Below are positions 34,677-43,333 of a stretch of 64,000 nucleotides of DNA, in pieces; the first letter of the stretch is position 1, and each line of letters starts with the position of its first letter. Below the pieces are notes generated by a model, which worked only from the letters and a program-made list of their open reading frames with translations, made no database searches and had not been told where the DNA came from. A program made the translations under genes and the position numbers. This stretch comes from Bacillota bacterium (GTDB lineage Bacteria > Bacillota > Bacilli > Paenibacillales > UBA4045): assembly GCA_023441055.1 (NCBI GenBank), contig JAEZQY010000001.1, forward strand, positions 186,001 to 250,000. Reading direction: 5' to 3'.

Positions 34677-35570
34677 ATGATTGATTGCGAGGGACTAGTT
34701 AAAATCTATAAAACGGACGATATCGAAGTCGTCGCCCTGCAAGGGCTGAACATGTCCGTGACTAAGGGCGAGATGATGGCCATTATCGGGAATAGCGGCA
34801 GCGGCAAATCAACGCTCCTGAATATTCTAGGGGGGCTTGACCGCCCCTCTGCAGGAACGGTTCGCGTCGGTGAATGGGATTTACTCAAGATCAGCGATGA
34901 ACAGCTCGTCTCCTACAAGCGGAACACGGTCGGATTCATCTGGCAGAACAATTCACGCAATCTACTGCCCTACTTGACCGCGCTAGAGAATGTCGAGACG
35001 CCAATGATGCTGAGCGGCCAATATGACCGCCCCTATGCCAAGCAGTTGCTGGAATGGGTCGGACTAAAGGAGCGCATGCATAACAAGCTGTATCAGCTCT
35101 CAGGCGGGGAGCAGCAGCGGGTAGCGATCGCTATCTCACTGTCGAATAAGCCGGGTCTGCTGTTAGCGGATGAACCGACTGGCTCCGTAGACTCGGCGAC
35201 CTCAGATCTGATTATGGATATATTCCGCAGATTGAATCGGGAGCTGGGCGTGACCATCGTAATCGTTACGCATGACCTCTCGCTGGCTGGCAAGGTGGAT
35301 CGAGTAGTGGCGATCCGAGATGGGCTTACCAGCTCGGAGTTCATCAAGCGCAATCCGAATCTGGATGCGGCTGCAGCTGACCTTCATCTGAAGCACAAGA
35401 CGGTTCATGATGGACATGAAGAGTATGTAGTAGTTGATCGGGTGGGACGGCTGCAGGTTCCGAAGCCGATGCTGGAGGCGCTGCAGATTGGCAATAAGGT
35501 GTCGATTGAATTCGACGGAGAGCAGATCTTAATCAAGCCACCTAAACAATTGGAGGGGAAAGAACAATGA
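34677..35570 (+). CDS. ABC transporter ATP-binding protein with C-terminal AbrB-like domain (ATPase 2)
   Basis: The first 225 of 297 residues are a complete MacB/LolD-type ATPase: Walker A GNSGSGKST (38-46), signature LSGGEQQRVAIA (141-152), Walker B LLLADEPTGSVD and the H-loop VTHD. After a linker, residues about 248-288 (EYVVVDRVGRLQVPKPMLEAL, then GNKVSIEFDGEQILIKP) read like a SpoVT/AbrB swapped-hairpin domain: VD.xGR..VPK..., G..V.I..... The domain call is by eye. It may dimerise the ATPases rather than bind DNA. It starts six bases after the permease and its stop overlaps the next ATG. Confidence 0.85.
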   Translation: MIDCEGLVKIYKTDDIEVVALQGLNMSVTKGEMMAIIGNSGSGKSTLLNILGGLDRPSAGTVRVGEWDLLKISDEQLVSYKRNTVGFIWQNNSRNLLPYLTALENVETPMMLSGQYDRPYAKQLLEWVGLKERMHNKLYQLSGGEQQRVAIAISLSNKPGLLLADEPTGSVDSATSDLIMDIFRRLNRELGVTIVIVTHDLSLAGKVDRVVAIRDGLTSSEFIKRNPNLDAAAADLHLKHKTVHDGHEEYVVVDRVGRLQVPKPMLEALQIGNKVSIEFDGEQILIKPPKQLEGKEQ

Positions 35571-37213
35571 ACAAATGGAGAAACTGGAAACGGCTTATGG
35601 CCGTTATGCTGACGACTGTGATGACAGTCGGTCTGCTGGCTGCATGCAGCTTTGGCAAAGGGGAGAATACAAGCGACGATCAGGAGCGGGTGCTGCGGAT
35701 AGCTTACTCTGCGGGCTATAACAGCTCTTATGGCAATTGGCTGCGTACAACCTACACGGAGCTGTTCGAGTTCGTCAATCCGAATATTACAATCGAATTT
35801 ATTGAGAATGTTGACCAGAGCCAGAACTATAACTATATGAGACCGATGCCTGTCGATGGTGGTGATCAGGAGCAGCCTAAGACGCCGATGGAGTTGCTCA
35901 GCGAGCAGCTGGATGGCGCTAATCCTCCGGATTTGATTATTATGGAATATGCTGATATGTCAGCCTTGATTCGCGAGAATCGCTTGGCGCCGCTCGATCC
36001 ATTGATGCAGAACAGCGGAGTAGCTACGGATGAATTCGTACCGACCGTTGTGGATTCCCTGAAGAAGCTGAGCGATGACGGCAGACTGTATGGCCTTGCA
36101 CCGTTGTTCTCTTCCAGCGTATTGGGCTATAACAAGCAAATGTTCATTGACAAGGGGCTTGCCTTCCCAACGGACGGCATGACTTGGGATCAGATGTTCA
36201 ATCTAGCTGAGCAGTTATCTGAAGGCGAAGGCGCCGACCAGAAGTATGGATTCGCCTTCTCCAATTACAGATACAATGATATCTTCTATGATATGGGCAC
36301 TTATACCGCTCCGCTAGGCCTGCAGTATTGGGATGAGAAGGGTGAGCGGATGACGGTGAATACGCCGGAGTGGATCGACACTTGGAAGACCTTCTACAGG
36401 CTGAACGATGAAAAGGTTATGCCTGGTCAGCCGGACTGGAGCCAGCCGCAGCCGGAGAATCAGAATCCATTCGCCTACAACTCCATGTTGTCCGGGAATG
36501 TGGCTATGATGATTCTGAACTATTGGGATATCACAGAAATCATTAATGTGAATAAGAATGCAGCGACTATCGAGAACTTCACTCCGGTTGATTGGGATGT
36601 TGTCAGCGTTCCTTATCACGAAGAGGCGCCGTATGTCGGCGGCAACGTGACACTGAGCGGTATAATGGGCGTAACCTCCAATGCGCAGAATTCAGCCGAC
36701 GCGTGGGCGCTGATCGAATTCGTCATGAGTGAGAGATGGGCACAACAGAAGTCCAAGACGGAGCAGCAGCTTGTTACTTGGAAGAAGTATAATGCGCCTC
36801 GCGACGGGCTTGATTATAACCTAGAAGCCTTCTATCTGAACACGCCTGCAGTCAATCCTATGGATTACAATAATGAGATCTGGCGCACGAAGCCGGATAT
36901 CGGCCAAGCGCAATGGATGGGGCAGACCAAGTTCCAAGAAGTGATCAATGGCGATAAGACAGTCGAAGTCGCTCTGCAAGAATGGGAGACAGAAGGTAAC
37001 GCGATACTCCAGGCACTTATGGACAATAATGGACGCTTAGGCGAAGACTACTGGAATAATTTATATGGCGGCGGTTCGATGTCGATTGAGAGACAGATGC
37101 TCATGGAAGCCTCTGGCGAAGTATTCTTCGAGGAAGCGCCAGCAGATGAAGTCTTCGAAGAGGATGCGATTGAAGAAGAAGTGACGGAAACGTCTGAAGG
37201 AGTGGCTGAATGA
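35567..37213 (+). CDS. Extracellular solute-binding lipoprotein, sugar-type (family 1)
   Basis: This 548-residue protein has a lipoprotein signal ending LLAAC with Cys at residue 27, then a typical family-1 binding fold: RIAYSAGYN, PPDLIIMEYADMSALI, LAPLDPLM, LYGLAPLFSSSVLGYNKQMF and TWDQMFNLAEQLS. An acidic tail of about 25 residues ends it. No sugar-type permease is encoded nearby. Instead the gene overlaps ATPase 2 by four bases (ATGA) and the PgpA-like gene by four, so it is built into an FtsX-type operon. It may deliver a ligand to, or sense one for, that complex. Confidence 0.88.
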   Translation: MNKWRNWKRLMAVMLTTVMTVGLLAACSFGKGENTSDDQERVLRIAYSAGYNSSYGNWLRTTYTELFEFVNPNITIEFIENVDQSQNYNYMRPMPVDGGDQEQPKTPMELLSEQLDGANPPDLIIMEYADMSALIRENRLAPLDPLMQNSGVATDEFVPTVVDSLKKLSDDGRLYGLAPLFSSSVLGYNKQMFIDKGLAFPTDGMTWDQMFNLAEQLSEGEGADQKYGFAFSNYRYNDIFYDMGTYTAPLGLQYWDEKGERMTVNTPEWIDTWKTFYRLNDEKVMPGQPDWSQPQPENQNPFAYNSMLSGNVAMMILNYWDITEIINVNKNAATIENFTPVDWDVVSVPYHEEAPYVGGNVTLSGIMGVTSNAQNSADAWALIEFVMSERWAQQKSKTEQQLVTWKKYNAPRDGLDYNLEAFYLNTPAVNPMDYNNEIWRTKPDIGQAQWMGQTKFQEVINGDKTVEVALQEWETEGNAILQALMDNNGRLGEDYWNNLYGGGSMSIERQMLMEASGEVFFEEAPADEVFEEDAIEEEVTETSEGVAE

Positions 37214-37746
37214 AGCGCACCGTTCATAGCTCTGAGGTTTTCGAAGCGGTTCGGGTGAAGCTGCTTGAACGCGGTGTGACGATTGAGGATATCGCGAAGG
37301 TCACCTATGAGATGCAATCGAAGTATAACCCGGAATTAACAATGACGGATTGTACGGACAGCGTGAAGGCCGTCCTCCGCAAGCGCGAGATTCAACATGC
37401 GATGCTAGTAGGGATTGAGTTGGACGTTCTCGCTGAGAAGGGATTGCTCTCCGAGCCGCTGCTGTCGCTTGTGCAGACTGACGAACCATTATTCGGATGC
37501 GATGAGACGCTGGCATTCGGATCCGTGCTCGGCTACGGCAGCATCGCTGTCACCACCTTCGGTCATCTCGACAAGGAGAAGATCGGAATCATCCGCAAGC
37601 TGGATACGAAGGTCGGCGAGCGTGTGAACACGTTCCTGGACGATCTGGTTGCCAGCCTGGCAGCGGCAGCGTCCAGCCGAATCGCACATCGCTTCCGCGA
37701 TCAGGAAGAGGAGCAGGACAGCTTGGATCAAGAGGATGCGGTATAA
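37210..37746 (+). CDS. Phosphatidylglycerophosphatase A family protein (YutG-like)
   Basis: This 178-residue soluble-looking protein resembles YutG of B. subtilis: LLERGVTIEDIAKVTYEMQSKY.PELT at the start, then VLRKREIQHAMLVGIELD, LVQTDEPLFGCDETLA, and GYGSIAVTTFGHLDKEKIGIIRKLD. The last segment corresponds to the PgpA core, but the membrane spans of true PgpA are missing. Enzymatic activity on phosphatidylglycerophosphate is therefore uncertain. The tail is acidic. Its ATG overlaps the stop of the binding-protein gene, so it is the last member of the six-gene unit. Confidence 0.8.
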   Translation: MKRTVHSSEVFEAVRVKLLERGVTIEDIAKVTYEMQSKYNPELTMTDCTDSVKAVLRKREIQHAMLVGIELDVLAEKGLLSEPLLSLVQTDEPLFGCDETLAFGSVLGYGSIAVTTFGHLDKEKIGIIRKLDTKVGERVNTFLDDLVASLAAAASSRIAHRFRDQEEEQDSLDQEDAV

Positions 37747-37761
37747 CGTAAAGTAGGAAAC

Positions 37762-37802
37762 AGCAAGGGCGAGGTCGTCTGATGACGATCTCGCCCTTGC
37801 TT
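37762..37802 (+). terminator. Hairpin terminator after the six-gene operon
   Basis: AGCAAGGGCGAG pairs with CTCGCCCTTGCT, and TCGTC/GACGA extends the stem. The T-run after it is short. Confidence 0.7.
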
Positions 37803-37900
37803 AATGTAGGTGGCATTTATCCTATAAGCGGTTCATCGGATTCATTGTCGTCAAATGTGGCTACCATTTACCCTTTATTTCGCTCATCTGTCTCACAACG

Positions 37901-37926
37901 AAAAAAAGCCTTACACAGTAAGGACT
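37901..37926 (-). terminator. Terminator of the tRNA pair
   Basis: Read on the reverse strand, CCTTAC/GTAAGG with a three-base loop is followed by TTTTTTT, just after tRNA-Ile2. Confidence 0.8.
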
Positions 37927-37936
37927 TTCCGTAAGA

Positions 37937-38010
37937 TGGGCCCTGAGGGACTCGAACCCCCGACCAATCGGTTATGAGCCGACCGCTCTAACCAACTGAG
38001 CTAAGGGCCC
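37937..38010 (-). tRNA. tRNA-Ile2 (anticodon CAT, lysidine type)
   Basis: Reverse strand, 74 nt. The acceptor GGGCCCT pairs with AGGGCCC and the discriminator is A. The D arm is GCTCAGTTGGTTAGAGC and the T arm is GGGGGTTCGAGTCCCTC. The anticodon loop CTCATAA gives CAT. The anticodon arm GGCTCATAACC resembles the Bacillus tRNA-Ile that is converted to read AUA by lysidine, and the body lacks initiator features, so Ile2 is preferred over elongator Met. CCA is not encoded. Confidence 0.85.
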
Positions 38011-38037
38011 TTAGGGCATATGTAGTTGTAAATTTGG

Positions 38038-38111
38038 TTGCGGGGGCAGGATTTGAACCTGCGGCCTTCGGGTTATGAGCCCGACGAGCTACCGAGCTGC
38101 TCCACCCCGCG
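38038..38111 (-). tRNA. tRNA-fMet (anticodon CAT, initiator)
   Basis: Reverse strand, 74 nt. It has the initiator hallmarks: an unpaired C1-A72 end, the three G-C pairs GGG/CCC flanking the anticodon loop in GTCGGGCTCATAACCCGA, and a T arm with GGTTCAAATCC. CCA is not encoded. It is transcribed ahead of tRNA-Ile2. Confidence 0.95.
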
Positions 38112-38123
38112 ACAACAGAATTA

Positions 38124-38153
38124 ACTATACCACCGATCAGGGGTAGAAGTCAA
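38124..38153 (-). promoter_or_regulatory. SigA promoter of the tRNA pair
   Basis: On the reverse strand TTGACT (38148-38153) is followed after 18 bases by TATAGT (38124-38129), 12 bases before tRNA-fMet. Confidence 0.75.
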
Positions 38154-38245
38154 GACGGATCAAGTATGCAATTTCTGGAGTTTGTACAGCATCGCTTTGG
38201 ATGCCAGTCGGTAAAGGATTAGGGTGTGTCCAGCTTCCATAAATA

Positions 38246-38294
38246 GGGGCTATTCACAGCGATGTTCCTAATGGAATCCCCTGTGAACAGCCCC
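38246..38294 (-). terminator. Hairpin terminator of the oxidoreductase gene
   Basis: GGGGCTATTCACAG (38246-38259) pairs with CTGTGAACAGCCCC (38281-38294), nearly perfectly, just beyond the reverse-strand stop. Confidence 0.75.
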
Positions 38295-38302
38295 AATTCT
38301 TC

Positions 38303-39586
38303 CTAGTATTTCACAAGTCCGTTGATCTTCACTGGCGAGCCTGTCCGGATCGAGATGTTCCCCGCGATACCGGTGAGGATCGATCTAACACCGTCTACAT
38401 GTGATGCAGCGCGCTTGAAGCGGTCATCCGAAGGTGTTCCGAAGATGTCCTCGAGCATCACCTTATCACCGCCGCCGTGGCCGCCAACGCCCTCGACGAT
38501 CTCAACCTCGTATGGCGCATCGAACATCGGATACACCATCATCTTCTTGCCGACCAGCGCGCCCTCATGGGAGCGGTCTCCGCCAGCATTGACATAAGAC
38601 TTCTCCACAACCTTAAGCTCAATCCGTCCCTTGCTGCCGTTGAACACGACATTGAAGCCTTCCCAAGGCAGGTAAGCGTTAAGCGAGTAGGTGAGGATCG
38701 CCTTGTTCGCATAGCTGACCATGACGCCCATTGTGTCCTCAATGTTGATGCCGTCGCCGAATACGCTCTGATCGCGTTGATAGCCGTCCTCGTGCTCAGC
38801 GTCCAGATACAGTCCCTTCAGCTGCGGGCTGCTGTCCAGATGGAGCGCGAACGGATCGCCCTCAGCGTTCGGATTGCCAGTAGCGCGTTGGTAGAACTTC
38901 GTTACGCCGCGCTTCTCCGCATTCTCCTTGCCGTAGAAGTTCAAGCCGCCCATGGCGAATACGGTTTCCGGCTCACTGCCGAGCCAGAAGTTCACGAGGT
39001 CGAAGTGATGCGTGGACTTGTGCACGAGCAAGCCGCCGCTGTTGCGCTTATCGCGATGCCAGCGTCTGAAGTAGTCCGCGCCATGCTGTGTATTGAGCAG
39101 CCACTCGAAGTGAACCGAGAAGACGTCCCCAATGACACCGTCCATGATCAGCTCGCGTATCTTCGTATTATGCGGCGCATAGCGATAGTTGAACGTCACG
39201 CGCAGGTTGCGGTCTGTTCGTTCAATCGCGTCGATAATCTCCTGCGCCTTCTCTTCGTCAACGGTCATCGGCTTCTCCGTAATAACGTCGCAGCCCAGCT
39301 CCATCGCGCGCACAATATACGTATGATGCGTGCGGTCAACGGTTGTCACAATGATGATATCCGGCTTCACCTGCTGAATCATCTCATCGAATTGCTCAGC
39401 GGGGAACGTTGGTACAGGGGCGAGGTTATAGCGATCCTTCAGCACCTGATTTGTGTAATCCATACGCGTTTGATTACTATCACACAAGCCCACCAGCTCA
39501 GAAGTGTCCTTATAATCCTTAACGATCGCGTCATAGAACATCTCTGACCGGCCGCCAGTGCCGACAATGGCATACCTCTTCTTCAT
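38303..39586 (-). CDS. Gfo/Idh/MocA family oxidoreductase
   Basis: This 427-residue NAD(P)-dependent sugar-type dehydrogenase begins with the Rossmann motif YAIVGTGGRSEMF. The EKP motif lies in DVITEKPMTVDEEKA, followed by FNYRYAPHN and the C-terminal alpha/beta domain. GGLLVHKSTHHFDLVNFWLG contains the expected catalytic histidine region. It is transcribed divergently from an AraC-type regulator 137 bases away, which probably controls it. The substrate cannot be read; relatives act on inositols, N-acetyl sugars or glycoside derivatives. Confidence 0.9.
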   Translation of the reverse strand: MKKRYAIVGTGGRSEMFYDAIVKDYKDTSELVGLCDSNQTRMDYTNQVLKDRYNLAPVPTFPAEQFDEMIQQVKPDIIIVTTVDRTHHTYIVRAMELGCDVITEKPMTVDEEKAQEIIDAIERTDRNLRVTFNYRYAPHNTKIRELIMDGVIGDVFSVHFEWLLNTQHGADYFRRWHRDKRNSGGLLVHKSTHHFDLVNFWLGSEPETVFAMGGLNFYGKENAEKRGVTKFYQRATGNPNAEGDPFALHLDSSPQLKGLYLDAEHEDGYQRDQSVFGDGINIEDTMGVMVSYANKAILTYSLNAYLPWEGFNVVFNGSKGRIELKVVEKSYVNAGGDRSHEGALVGKKMMVYPMFDAPYEVEIVEGVGGHGGGDKVMLEDIFGTPSDDRFKRAASHVDGVRSILTGIAGNISIRTGSPVKINGLVKY

Positions 39587-39723
39587 CCTATCAGCAACTC
39601 CATTCTATTCTGTAGTCGTGATCATCATATAACAGGATAAGTTTAATTACTGCACAATTCTTGTGGTTTATCCGGTATACTATACATATCTTGCACTTAC
39701 TTCAGTGAGAGGGGACAGTATCC

Positions 39724-40545
39724 ATGGCCGGCTGGTTCGAGATCGAACGATTGAAGCGAACGGAGCATTACTCCATGACTGGCAATCACTTTCATGATTT
39801 TTATGAGCTCTACTACTTACTGTCGGGGGAACGGATCTATTTTATCCAAAATACGACCTATCTCGTCCGCCAAGGCGACCTCGTTCTGATTGACAAGCGT
39901 CTGCTTCATAAGACGATCAATACTGGGCTGCCTGAGCATGAGCGGATTCTGCTGCACTTCGATGATGCGCTGCTGCGCGAGCCTGAACTGACTGAGCTGT
40001 TCAGCTGCGGCAGTCCGATTCTGCCCGCCACCGAAGCATTCTCGGCAGAGGTTCGGAGGCTTCTGCTGCGCATGCTGCAGGAGACCAGCGAGCAGGATGT
40101 CTACTATAAGAACAGCATGGAGAATCTGATCGCTGAGCTGTTGATTCAATGCATCCGATATCAGAATCGATTGCCGGCCCAGTCTGATGCCGCGATGACT
40201 CAGCCGCATGTGCTGCACCCTAAGATGACCGAGATCATCCACTACTTGAACGAGTCCTATACGGAGCAGCTTACCTTAGCTGACATCGCGGCCGCCCATA
40301 ATCTGAGCACGACCTATGTAAGCCGCATCTTCAAACGGACCACCGGATTCTCATTCGTCGAATACTTGAACCATATTCGCATTCGCGAGGCGCAGCGGCT
40401 GCTCAGGGAAACCACGATGCCGATTACACGCATAGCAGAGGAGGTCGGCTTCCAGAGCATCACGCACTTCGGTCGCGTCTTCAAGCAGATCAGTCACGCT
40501 TCGCCCCGCGCTTTCCGTTCTCGTACAGAGATGAGTGAACGGTGA
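39724..40545 (+). CDS. AraC-family transcriptional regulator
   Basis: This 273-residue protein has an N-terminal cupin sensor half (FHDFYELYYLLSGERIYFIQ, YLVRQGDLVLIDKRLLHKT) and a C-terminal AraC DNA-binding half with two HTH motifs from about residue 170 (LTLADIAAAHNLSTTYVSRIFKR and ITRIAEEVGFQSITHFGRVFK). GAGAGGGGA precedes the ATG. The divergent arrangement with the oxidoreductase suggests local control in response to a sugar-like ligand. A strong hairpin ends the gene. Confidence 0.93.
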   Translation: MAGWFEIERLKRTEHYSMTGNHFHDFYELYYLLSGERIYFIQNTTYLVRQGDLVLIDKRLLHKTINTGLPEHERILLHFDDALLREPELTELFSCGSPILPATEAFSAEVRRLLLRMLQETSEQDVYYKNSMENLIAELLIQCIRYQNRLPAQSDAAMTQPHVLHPKMTEIIHYLNESYTEQLTLADIAAAHNLSTTYVSRIFKRTTGFSFVEYLNHIRIREAQRLLRETTMPITRIAEEVGFQSITHFGRVFKQISHASPRAFRSRTEMSER

Positions 40546-40560
40546 CTGGTGTACTGTACG

Positions 40561-40606
40561 AACAAGAAGAGCCAGCTCGTCATCATACGAACTGGCTCTT
40601 CTTGTT
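40561..40606 (+). terminator. Hairpin terminator after the AraC-type gene
   Basis: AACAAGAAGAGCCAG (40561-40575) and CTGGCTCTTCTTGTT (40592-40606) are perfect complements around a 16-base loop. Confidence 0.85.
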
Positions 40607-40722
40607 GGCTTAGTTAATTCGATACTATACATAATGCCATTTACTCGAGATAGGAATTTTAAGAAAATAGTTTGATTCATTGTAAGAGCTACACAAGGAA
40701 ATGTTAATGTTAAATTTAAATG

Positions 40723-40751
40723 TTGACATAATGGTATATGCAATATATGAT
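40723..40751 (+). promoter_or_regulatory. SigA promoter of the cysteine hydrolase gene
   Basis: TTGACA (40723-40728), a 17-base spacer and TATGAT (40746-40751) in an AT-rich stretch. The gene starts about 60 bases further on. Confidence 0.75.
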
Positions 40752-40813
40752 GATTGCAGGTTTTTGGTGCTGTTCAGAGGACAAGAACAACAAGCATGGC
40801 AGGGGGCAATACG

Positions 40814-41587
40814 ATGAACAATCAGCTAGATAGATTTGCTGTGAATACGCAAGTTCAGAAATTGATTAACAATGATCTAGGTTATGCAATATGGAGCAAG
40901 CAGACGCAGTCGGTTGATATGATCGCATCCAGAACGGCCGTCATTCTAACTGATATGTGGGATTTGCACTGGTCTAGGGGAATGACGGAGAGAACGGTCA
41001 AGTTGCTTGAACCGATCAATCGATTATGTGAGGAGTTGCGGGAGCGCGGCGTTCTCATCGTGCATGTACCTTCGAATGTGGCATCGTTCTACGACGGTAC
41101 GCCCGCAAGGCAGAGATTGCTCGATGCACCTCCTATCGAAGTGCCTAACCAGCAGAAGATCAACTATCCAGCGCTGCCAATTGATGATTCAGATGGAGGG
41201 AATGATACGACCAACAATGCAGGGGCAGTTAATCAGATTGTGTGGACACGCCAGCATCCAGATATCCCTATCGATCAGGAACGGGATGTGATTGCAGATG
41301 ACGAGGGGGAGCGGCTATATGCCTTGCTCGCAGCTCGCGGGATCGATACCCTCTTGTATACGGGTGTTGCAGTTAATATGTGTATATTGAATCGCTCATT
41401 CGGGATGAAGAACATGCTGAATTGGGGACTTCGCTGCATCCTCGTCAAGGATCTGACAGATTCCATGTACAATCCCGCGCGCGCTCCATATGTCAGGCAT
41501 GATGAGGGCACACAGTTGGTTATCGACTACATAGAGAAATTTGTTGCCCCGACTACAACCAGTGACCATCTGAAGGTGTTCTCATAG
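40814..41587 (+). CDS. Isochorismatase-like cysteine hydrolase
   Basis: This 257-residue alpha/beta hydrolase of the isochorismatase/nicotinamidase superfamily has the Asp of the triad in AVILTDMWDLHW and the nucleophilic Cys in GVAVNMCILNRSFGM. ILVKDLTDSMYNP is the segment after it. It is longer than simple nicotinamidases because of an insert with WTRQHPDIPID. ATG at 40814 with AGGGGG upstream is preferred to an in-frame ATG 60 bases earlier. The substrate is unknown. Confidence 0.85.
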   Translation: MNNQLDRFAVNTQVQKLINNDLGYAIWSKQTQSVDMIASRTAVILTDMWDLHWSRGMTERTVKLLEPINRLCEELRERGVLIVHVPSNVASFYDGTPARQRLLDAPPIEVPNQQKINYPALPIDDSDGGNDTTNNAGAVNQIVWTRQHPDIPIDQERDVIADDEGERLYALLAARGIDTLLYTGVAVNMCILNRSFGMKNMLNWGLRCILVKDLTDSMYNPARAPYVRHDEGTQLVIDYIEKFVAPTTTSDHLKVFS

Positions 41588-41711
41588 GCTTGGTCGGTGT
41601 TCAATAATGGATCGGCTAAATAATTGTCCACATTAGCGTCTAACTGTCCACCTGATGACGTACATCTGTAAGTAGAGCCTTGCTCATTACTTGCTGGGGG
41701 TGGATTGCGGG

Positions 41712-42884
41712 ATGAAAACTGCGATATGGTTGTACCTGTTTCTGTTCGTGGCGTTATTCGATCTGCACGCGCAGTATCCGATTCTGACGCCATATGCCAT
41801 CTCGCTCGGTGCGGCTCCGTCATTCATTGGATTGATGATGGGGATGTATTCGATCACGCATGTGCCGGGGAATATTATCGCCGGATTCAGTGTGGATCGG
41901 TATGGGAGCAGACTATTCATAGTGCTGAGTCTATTGCTCGCAGGGGTGATTCTGCTCTTCCAGGCGCATGTCACGAATCCCTGGCAGCTATTGTTGCTGC
42001 GCTCCATCAGCGGATTCGTGCTTGCCTTCCTATCGCCTGCCTGCATGACCTTGCTCGCGAAGATTGCGAATGATCATATTGTGCAAGGGAAGCTGATGGC
42101 AGGCAATGGACTTGTCCATACGCTAGCCTCCATTGTGTCTCCCGCGGCGGGGGCGATATTGGTGGCGAAGATTGGCTTCGGACCAGCCTTCTCGCTGCTC
42201 GGTTGGGCGCTTATTGTGATCGCGATCTGCGCATTGGTGTTCATTCGCGATATCCGAACGCAACCGAGTACAGCGCCTCCAGTCTCGCTACACGCGGCAT
42301 CGCAGCCTGCGATTGCCGAAGAGGGGACGGCGGGGCCGTATATGTGGATCGCCTTCCTGCTGCCGATTGCGATCTCCTGCTCGCAGGGCATTCTCTTCTT
42401 CGAGCTGCCGCTTATGGACACTTCGGAGGCCGGAATCATGGCGACTGGTTTATTATTCTCAGTGGTGAGCATCGGCTCGCTGATCACGCTCAGCATGCTG
42501 TTCTTGAATCGCTTCTCGCCGTTCATTCGCACGATGTCAGGCACCGGATTGCTGGCACTTGCTTATTTTGTCCTGGCGTATGATGGTGTGGTGCCCTTAT
42601 ATATGATCTTGCTGGTCGTAGGGATGGCGAAGGGGATTGTGTTCCCGGCGATGTCGACGTTATTCATTATGCTGAGCGGGCGGGAGCGGTATGGGCGGAT
42701 GTTCTCATTCATGTCGATCGCATTCTCGGTTGGGGCGTTCATTGGACCGATGATGGCAGGGGTGCTGCGGGATCACGTGTCTTCCTACTACATAGGTTTC
42801 GTGATTCTGATGCTGGTCATGGCGGTGCTGCCGCTGCATACGATTCGCCCTAGCGGATATAAGGTGTCTGGACGGATGAGGTAA
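41712..42884 (+). CDS. Major facilitator superfamily transporter
   Basis: This 390-residue protein has about twelve hydrophobic spans. The MFS motif between spans 2 and 3 is recognisable as GFSVDRYGSRLF, and the motif C region (GPMMAGVLRDHVS) lies near the C-terminal end. It resembles drug or metabolite exporters of the DHA1 type. It has a plausible GGGGGTGG ribosome site and stands alone on the plus strand. The substrate cannot be inferred. Confidence 0.85.
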   Translation: MKTAIWLYLFLFVALFDLHAQYPILTPYAISLGAAPSFIGLMMGMYSITHVPGNIIAGFSVDRYGSRLFIVLSLLLAGVILLFQAHVTNPWQLLLLRSISGFVLAFLSPACMTLLAKIANDHIVQGKLMAGNGLVHTLASIVSPAAGAILVAKIGFGPAFSLLGWALIVIAICALVFIRDIRTQPSTAPPVSLHAASQPAIAEEGTAGPYMWIAFLLPIAISCSQGILFFELPLMDTSEAGIMATGLLFSVVSIGSLITLSMLFLNRFSPFIRTMSGTGLLALAYFVLAYDGVVPLYMILLVVGMAKGIVFPAMSTLFIMLSGRERYGRMFSFMSIAFSVGAFIGPMMAGVLRDHVSSYYIGFVILMLVMAVLPLHTIRPSGYKVSGRMR

Positions 42885-42943
42885 TGCGCATATTCTTCCT
42901 CGATTGGTGACAGAATGAGAGGAGGAAGGAGGCGTGGATTGGC

Positions 42944-43309
42944 ATGAGTGACGGGAAGAGAAATTATTATGTATCGGTACAATCCAGCTCGATTGTGAAG
43001 CATCGGGGCGATATGTCCTATGAGTTCGAGATACTGGCAACAGAGGATGAGGCACAGGAGCTGCAGCGTCTGCTCGATAGCAAGGATCAGGCAGAGAACG
43101 GCACGTACTTACGCTCGCATGTACCGTTCCTGCCTTATCATAACGATGCGTCTAATGACAAGTATGATGAGGCGATTATGACGGTGTACCGCAAGCTGCA
43201 TGAGCTGGGCACTTCGGAGACGCGCATGTTCATTGCGAATATGGGGATCTTGAGGGAAGGCTTCGCCTTGCAGGATACAGGTGTAGAATTGGAGCCGGAT
43301 CAATTATAA
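42944..43309 (+). CDS. Hypothetical protein, 121 residues
   Basis: Not recognised. The protein is soluble, acidic and single-domain: a beta-rich start (NYYVSVQSSSI...YEFEILATEDEAQELQRLLDS), a central FLPYHNDASNDKYDEAIMTVYRKLHELG and an end with FIANMGILREGF. GGAGGC and a good ATG spacing argue that it is real. It is followed by an elaborate terminator before thyA. Confidence 0.7.
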   Translation: MSDGKRNYYVSVQSSSIVKHRGDMSYEFEILATEDEAQELQRLLDSKDQAENGTYLRSHVPFLPYHNDASNDKYDEAIMTVYRKLHELGTSETRMFIANMGILREGFALQDTGVELEPDQL

Positions 43310-43333
43310 GGCAATGAGGCTATGCAATACTTA

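Noticed and set aside
38477..39547. A 356-codon frame on the plus strand opposite the oxidoreductase
   Set aside because: The reverse strand encodes a clear Gfo/Idh/MocA protein. The long antisense frame follows from its codon use.
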